A DNA stretch of 6,185 nucleotides from Gammaproteobacteria bacterium (GTDB lineage Bacteria; Pseudomonadota; Gammaproteobacteria; Steroidobacterales; GCA-2729495), in assembly GCA_023383735.1 (NCBI GenBank), contig JAHDYN010000124.1, positions 1 through 6,185 on the forward strand. The letters are read 5' to 3'. The translations under genes were made by a program, and so were the position numbers. The notes below the pieces were generated by a model. It searched no databases, was not told where the DNA came from, and saw only the letters and a list, made by a program, of their open reading frames with translations. Each line of letters begins with the position of its first letter. Position 1 is the stretch's first letter. Below, piece after piece: positions 1-6,185 of the stretch.

Positions 1-3008
<3,008 letters not shown>

Positions 3009-3025
<17 letters not shown>

Positions 3026-3086
3026 GGGTGCTCTGGTTCAGGATCAGGATCAGGGAAGGCATGGCCTGCTGGAAGATATTCGTCAT
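3009..3086 (-). other. 25-codon open frame bridging carA and carB, doubtful as a gene
   Basis: An ATG directly abuts the carA TAG (TAGATG) and opens a 25-codon frame that fills the 61-nt gap and ends at a TGA inside carB, overlapping its first 17 nt in another frame. A GGGA sequence in the last carA codons sits 5 nt upstream, a good distance for a ribosome-binding site, whereas carB has only a weak one. The predicted peptide starts MTNIFQQAMPSLILILNQ, with a short hydrophobic core, and resembles no family I know. It could carry ribosomes from carA to carB (translational coupling), or be a chance open frame. Its short length makes chance quite likely. Confidence 0.2.
3035..3052. repeat. Short hexamer tandem repeat in the carA-carB gap
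   Basis: Three consecutive hexamers read GGTTCA-GGATCA-GGATCA on the plus strand, two identical and one with a single change. They lie just upstream of the carB start on the coding strand, where they read as CTGATC-type repeats. The array is short and could be chance. Gain or loss of a unit would alter the carA-carB spacing by 6 nt without shifting the small open frame across the gap. Confidence 0.5.
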
Positions 3087-4241
3087 CTACTTCCCGCCAG
3101 CGCCGGCCGCGGTCTGCTGCACGCGCTCGCGCATCATGCTGCTGAAGCGCGCAAACATGGAACGAATATCATGGGGCCCCGGACTGGCTTCCGGATGCCC
3201 CTGAAAACTGTAGGCAGGACAATCAGTTCGCTCAATTCCCTGAAGAGAATTATCAAACAGGGAGCGGTGCGTGGGCCGGAGGTTTTCCGGCAGGCTCGCT
3301 TCATCGACGGCAAAGCCGTGATTCTGACTGGTGATCATCACCCGACCGGTATCGATGTCGAGCACCGGGTGATTGGCGCCATGATGACCGAACTTCATCT
3401 TGATGGTCTTTGCGCCGCTGGCCAGCGCCAGCAACTGGTGACCGAGACAGATGCCGAATACCGGGGTACCGGTTGCCAGGATCTGGCGGATCGACTCGAT
3501 CGCGTAGGTGCAGGGCTCCGGATCACCGGGGCCATTGGACAGGAACACGCCGTCCGGACGGCGGGCCAGCACTTCCTCGGCGGGCGTTTGCGCAGGAACC
3601 ACTGTCACGCGACAGCCGTTGTCCACCAGCAGCCGGAGAATGCTGCGCTTGATGCCGAAGTCGTAGGCCACCACTTCGAAGGCACCGCTGCGCTTCGGCT
3701 TGATCGGCGCGGGACCCGGCCACGCCGCACTCAGGTTCCACTGGTAGTTGTCCTTGGTGCTGACGATCTTCGCCAGGTCCATGCCGGCCAGGCCTGGAAA
3801 GCGCCGTGCATGGTCGACGGCCGTACGCGGATCGACCTCGCCGGTCATGATGCAGCCCGACATCGCCCCCTTGTCGCGCAATATGCGGGTCAGCTTGCGG
3901 GTATCGATCTCGGCAATCGCCACGATACCGCCACGCCGCAAAAACTCCGGGAACGGCAGCTCGGCCCGCCAGCTGCTGGACACGGCGGGCAGGTCGCGGA
4001 TCACGAGTCCGGCGGCAAAGATGCGCTCACTCTCGTGATCCTCGCTGTTGGTTCCGGTATTGCCGATGTGCGGATAGGTCAGCGTGACGATCTGACGGCA
4101 GTACGAGGGATCAGTGAGGATCTCCTGGTAACCGGTCATTGCCGTATTGAACACCACCTCGCCGATGGTGCGACCCGGTGCACCCACGGAGATGCCGTGG
4201 AACAGCGTGCCGTCGCGCAGGGCAAGCAGTGCGGCTTCCAT
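3087..4241 (-). CDS. carA: Carbamoyl phosphate synthetase small (glutaminase) subunit
   Basis: CarA hydrolyses glutamine and channels the ammonia to CarB. The product is 384 residues, against 382 in E. coli. The N-terminal CPSase small-chain domain covers about residues 1-150 with GEVVFNTAMTGYQEILTDPSY at 28-47 region and the LTYPHIGN motif at 54-61. The C-terminal class I glutamine amidotransferase domain runs from about 188 to 375. It has FLSNGPGDP at 233-241, the nucleophile C265 in GICLGHQ, and H349 and E351 in FQGHPEASPGPHD, completing the Cys-His-Glu triad. The start is the ATG at 4241, giving MEAALLALRDGTLFHG in line with E. coli MIKSALLVLEDGTQFHG. The frame stays open upstream to 4511, but that extension is low-complexity, runs into dapB and has no CarA similarity. 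carB follows after 61 nt, forming a carAB operon. The gene ends with TAG. Confidence 0.98.
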   Translation of the reverse strand: MEAALLALRDGTLFHGISVGAPGRTIGEVVFNTAMTGYQEILTDPSYCRQIVTLTYPHIGNTGTNSEDHESERIFAAGLVIRDLPAVSSSWRAELPFPEFLRRGGIVAIAEIDTRKLTRILRDKGAMSGCIMTGEVDPRTAVDHARRFPGLAGMDLAKIVSTKDNYQWNLSAAWPGPAPIKPKRSGAFEVVAYDFGIKRSILRLLVDNGCRVTVVPAQTPAEEVLARRPDGVFLSNGPGDPEPCTYAIESIRQILATGTPVFGICLGHQLLALASGAKTIKMKFGHHGANHPVLDIDTGRVMITSQNHGFAVDEASLPENLRPTHRSLFDNSLQGIERTDCPAYSFQGHPEASPGPHDIRSMFARFSSMMRERVQQTAAGAGGK

Positions 4242-4244
4242 CAA

Positions 4245-4254
4245 CCCTGCACCT
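4245..4254 (-). promoter_or_regulatory. Ribosome-binding site of carA
   Basis: AGGTG at 4254-4250 lies 8 nt before the carA ATG and can pair with the 16S rRNA tail. An AGGG at 4248-4245 is also present but is only 3 nt from the start, which is too close to be the main site. This supports the ATG at 4241. Confidence 0.5.
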
Positions 4255-4299
4255 GAAATGACCGGAATGTTTCTGCTTTTGATGGGCGCATATACACGC

Positions 4300-4331
4300 A
4301 GCGGGAGACAGCCTGTCCGGGCCCTCCCGCT
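4300..4331 (-). promoter_or_regulatory. Inverted repeat (8-bp stem) in the carA leader
   Basis: AGCGGGAG at 4300-4307 and CTCCCGCT at 4324-4331 are perfect reverse complements around 16 nt. A second dyad, GACAG-C-CTGTC, occupies 4307-4317 and partly competes with the outer stem. On the minus strand the structure is not followed by a U run, so it does not look like an intrinsic terminator. It could be a leader RNA hairpin or a protein-binding site, and in GC-rich DNA a chance dyad is possible. Confidence 0.35.
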
Positions 4332-4360
4332 CTCTGCTGGTTTCGTTGGGGACCCGCGGC

Positions 4361-4389
4361 ATTCTAAACGACAGGGGCTGGCGTGGACA
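4361..4389 (-). promoter_or_regulatory. Weak candidate sigma-70 promoter for carAB
   Basis: On the minus strand TAGAAT (4366-4361) matches the -10 consensus at five of six positions. It sits 17 nt downstream of TGTCCA (4389-4384), which matches TTGACA at only three of six. Transcription would start near 4354, giving a leader of about 113 nt that includes the inverted repeat at 4300-4331. The -35 is poor, so this is a guess from spacing and position. Confidence 0.25.
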
Positions 4390-4416
4390 CCCCTTTTTGC
4401 CATCGAAGGAAGGCAG

Positions 4417-5226
4417 CTAAGGCGCGGAGAGCCCCAGCACATCCCGCATCGAGTAGAGGCCCGCCGGCCGCTCGGCAAGCCAGCCCGCCGCACGCAGCGC
4501 ACCGCGCGCAAACAGCGCGCGATCGCTGGCCCTGTGCGTCAGCTCCAGCACCTCTTCGTCACTGGCCAGCATCACCGTGTGATCACCCACGATCGAGCCG
4601 GCACGCACCGACGCAAAGCCGATGGCCTGCGCCGGACGACCGGCAGTCAAGCCGCTGCGGTCATAGATGGCCACGTCGGCCAACTTCTGCGCGCGCGCTT
4701 CGGCGACGGCCTCCCCGAGCTGCAGCGCCGTGCCCGAGGGCGCATCCTTCTTGGCCCGGTGATGCGCCTCAAGGATCTCGACATCGAAATCAGGGCCCAG
4801 CAGCCGGGCCGCCTGATGCACCAGTTCGGTGAGCACGGTAATGCCGATGCTCATGTTCCGTGAATACAGCAGCGCTATGCGGCCGGCCGCAGACTTCAGT
4901 GCCGCGAGCTCGGCATCACCCAGCCCGGTGGTGCCGACCACCAGGCTGCAGCCGCGGGCTGCACAGGCCTGCGCATGCCGTGCCGTGGCTGCCGGCGCCG
5001 TGAAATCGATGGCGACGTCGCAGTCAGCAAGCGCCACATCGAGCTGGTCTGTCAGCGGGACCCCCAGCGCATCAAGCCCGGCCAGCAGCCCGGCATCACG
5101 ACCGACGGTGGCATGGCCCGACTCGGTCAGCGCACCTGCCAGAACCGCCGTATCGCTGGCCGCAATCAGCCGGACCAGGGCGATACCCATGCGGCCGTTC
5201 GCGCCGAGGATTGCCATACGCTGCAT
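4417..5226 (-). CDS. dapB: 4-hydroxy-tetrahydrodipicolinate reductase
   Basis: DapB reduces the product of DapA with NAD(P)H to tetrahydrodipicolinate in the diaminopimelate/lysine pathway, in the cytoplasm. The product is 269 residues, against 273 in E. coli. The N-terminal Rossmann domain shows the dinucleotide loop GANGRMG at 8-14, DFTAP at 74-78 and GTTG at 98-101. The family signature EAHHRAKKDAPSGTA lies at 153-167, where H155 and K159 correspond to catalytic H159 and K163 of E. coli. The C-terminus returns to the Rossmann fold with GLYSMRDVLGL at 256-266. ATG at 5226 is preferred because GGTGA lies 5 nt upstream; two in-frame GTG codons at 5238 and 5235 overlap that site and would add only 4 or 3 residues. 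The gap to dnaJ is 20 nt, pointing to one transcript. One small oddity is NMSIGIT at 124-130, where E. coli has NFSVGVN. Confidence 0.98.
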   Translation of the reverse strand: MQRMAILGANGRMGIALVRLIAASDTAVLAGALTESGHATVGRDAGLLAGLDALGVPLTDQLDVALADCDVAIDFTAPAATARHAQACAARGCSLVVGTTGLGDAELAALKSAAGRIALLYSRNMSIGITVLTELVHQAARLLGPDFDVEILEAHHRAKKDAPSGTALQLGEAVAEARAQKLADVAIYDRSGLTAGRPAQAIGFASVRAGSIVGDHTVMLASDEEVLELTHRASDRALFARGALRAAGWLAERPAGLYSMRDVLGLSAP

Positions 5227-5231
5227 ACCGT

Positions 5232-5236
5232 TCACC
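5232..5236 (-). promoter_or_regulatory. Ribosome-binding site of dapB
   Basis: GGTGA on the minus strand ends 5 nt before the ATG at 5226, matching the end of the Shine-Dalgarno consensus. It overlaps the alternative GTG codons, so it argues for the ATG as the start. Confidence 0.5.
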
Positions 5237-5246
5237 ACACCGGAAG

Positions 5247-6185
5247 TCAGGAGCCGACTTTAGCAAAGAAGCGCCGCACGCCATCAAGCCACGACTGGCT
5301 GCGCGGCCGGTGCCTGTCGCCACCGGCGATCAGCGCCTCGTTGAAACTCTCGAGGATTTTCTTCTGCGCAGCCGTGAGCTTGACCGGTGTTTCAACCTCC
5401 ACCCGGCAATAGAGATCACCGGGGCCGCTGCCCCGCACGGGGCGCACGCCCTTGCCACGCAGCCGGAAAGCGCGCCCGGACTGTGTCTCCGGCGGAATCT
5501 TCAGCGCCACCTCACCACCAAGCGTGGGCACCTCCACCGTACCGCCAAGCACGGCGGTGGCATAGCTGATCGGGATCACGCAGGAGAGATCGGCGCCATC
5601 CCGCTGGAAGATCTCGTGCGGCTGTATGTGTATCTCGACATACAGATCGCCGGATGGGCCGCCGTTCTGCCCCGCCTCACCTTCGCCGGACAGGCGGATG
5701 CGGTCACCGTTGTCGACACCGGGCGGTACCTTGACCGCCAGCGTCTTGTTTTTCTGGTTGCGCCCGCGACCCTGGCAACTGCTGCAGGGCTGCTCGATCT
5801 GCTGACCGGAGCCGCGACAGGCCGGGCAGGTCTGCTGGATGGAGAAGTGGCCGCGCGTCATGCGTACCTGGCCGTTGCCTTCACAGGTGCGACAGGTCAC
5901 CGGTTTGGTGCCCGGCTTCGCGCCGGAGCCCTCGCAGGTGTCACAGACCACCAGCGTCGGCAGTTGCAGATTGACGGTATCGCCGAAGACTGCCTGCTCC
6001 AGGGTCAGCGCGAGGTCATAACGCAGATCGGCACCGCGAAACACCGTGGAGCGTCCACGCCGGCCGCCACCACCGAAGATGTCGCCGAACACATCGCCGA
6101 AGATGTCGCCGAAGGCATCACCCGGATTGAAGCCGGGGCCACCGCGACCGCCCGCCTGGGCATCGAGTCCTGCGTGCCCGAACTG
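5247..6185 (-). CDS. dnaJ: Chaperone protein DnaJ (Hsp40), 5' end missing
   Basis: DnaJ delivers unfolded proteins to DnaK and stimulates its ATPase. The window holds 312 residues and the TGA stop. The first one, Q of QFGHAG, corresponds to about residue 68 of the 376-residue E. coli protein, so nearly the whole J domain, including the HPD motif, lies beyond base 6185. In window numbering, a G/F-rich linker spans about 11-43 with FGDIFGDVFGDIFGG at 25-39. The cysteine-rich zinc domain (bases 5945-5763) has four intact CxxCxGxG repeats: CDTCEGSG, CRTCEGNG, CPACRGSG and CSSCQGRG. The C-terminal substrate-binding domains follow, with GDRIRLSGEGEAG, GDLYVEI and FRLRGKGV. The complete zinc domain together with the G/F linker marks a true DnaJ rather than CbpA, which lacks zinc fingers. 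dapB follows after 20 nt. Confidence 0.98.
   Translation of the reverse strand, partial: QFGHAGLDAQAGGRGGPGFNPGDAFGDIFGDVFGDIFGGGGRRGRSTVFRGADLRYDLALTLEQAVFGDTVNLQLPTLVVCDTCEGSGAKPGTKPVTCRTCEGNGQVRMTRGHFSIQQTCPACRGSGQQIEQPCSSCQGRGRNQKNKTLAVKVPPGVDNGDRIRLSGEGEAGQNGGPSGDLYVEIHIQPHEIFQRDGADLSCVIPISYATAVLGGTVEVPTLGGEVALKIPPETQSGRAFRLRGKGVRPVRGSGPGDLYCRVEVETPVKLTAAQKKILESFNEALIAGGDRHRPRSQSWLDGVRRFFAKVGS
6078..6113 (-). repeat. Three 12-bp tandem units coding the DnaJ G/F linker
   Basis: Units 6078-6089 and 6102-6113 are identical (GATGTCGCCGAA on the plus strand). The middle unit, 6090-6101, differs at a few bases. Each codes one F-G-D-I/V step of the G/F-rich linker. The same FGD(I/V) pattern occurs in E. 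coli DnaJ, so the repeat mostly reflects protein constraint. Confidence 0.7.

Larger units (their letters stand above)
4242..4416 (-). other. dapB-carA intergenic region, likely carAB leader
   Basis: This 175-nt stretch is the only sizeable gap in the window. It contains a weak promoter-like pair (4361-4389), an inverted repeat (4300-4331) and the carA ribosome-binding site. I see no convincing rho-independent terminator for dapB: no stable GC hairpin is followed by a T run on the minus strand. I also see no clear ArgR operator. Its length fits separate carAB control, which is known in other bacteria to respond to arginine and pyrimidines, but nothing here proves that. Confidence 0.5.

Noticed and set aside
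4289..4294. TATATG as a second carA -10 element
   Set aside because: No acceptable -35 hexamer occurs 16-18 nt upstream and no extended -10 TG is correctly placed.
4375..4400. GGGG...CCCC dyad after dapB as a terminator
   Set aside because: Pairing is short and interrupted, and no T run follows on the minus strand, so it does not meet the form of an intrinsic terminator.
4242..4511. Upstream extension of the carA frame by 90 codons
   Set aside because: The frame is open but overlaps the end of dapB, is rich in R, G and C, and has no similarity to CarA. The ATG at 4241 matches the family start and has a ribosome-binding site.
5227..5238. GTG starts for dapB at 5238 or 5235
   Set aside because: They overlap the GGTGA that serves the ATG at 5226 and have no ribosome-binding site of their own. 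They would add only 3-4 residues not needed by the family.

Overview
The window is an ordinary stretch of core metabolism from a GC-rich proteobacterium, most likely a gammaproteobacterium. All genes lie on the minus strand and read, in transcription order, dnaJ (5' end cut off at base 6185), dapB, carA and carB (3' end cut off at base 1). As I recall, Pseudomonas and related gammaproteobacteria have the same order, grpE-dnaK-dnaJ-dapB-carA-carB-greA. From that I infer that grpE/dnaK lie just beyond base 6185 and possibly greA beyond base 1. I cannot place the organism more precisely without a search.

Layout. Bases 6185-5247 hold DnaJ from the end of its J domain to its C-terminus, with four intact zinc-binding CxxCxGxG motifs. 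dapB (5226-4417) follows after only 20 nt, so it is probably co-transcribed with dnaJ. A 175-nt gap (4416-4242) comes next; it holds a weak promoter-like sequence and an 8-bp inverted repeat, and is the natural place for separate control of carAB. carA (4241-3087) encodes the small, glutaminase subunit of carbamoyl phosphate synthetase. After 61 nt comes carB (3025-1), the large subunit, present as residues 1-1008 of about 1073. The car gap contains a hexamer repeat and a 25-codon open frame that begins right after the carA stop and ends inside carB.

Function. CarA releases ammonia from glutamine and passes it to CarB, which makes carbamoyl phosphate for arginine and pyrimidine synthesis. DapB carries out an NADPH-dependent step of the diaminopimelate/lysine pathway, which supplies peptidoglycan and protein synthesis. 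DnaJ is the Hsp40 partner of DnaK. Every catalytic motif I checked is intact, and CarB stays in register with E. coli numbering throughout.

I found no mobile element, CRISPR array, tRNA, rRNA or undescribed multi-gene system. The long open frames on the plus strand are shadows of the GC-rich minus-strand genes. The only points worth a second look are the carA-carB junction and the carA leader.
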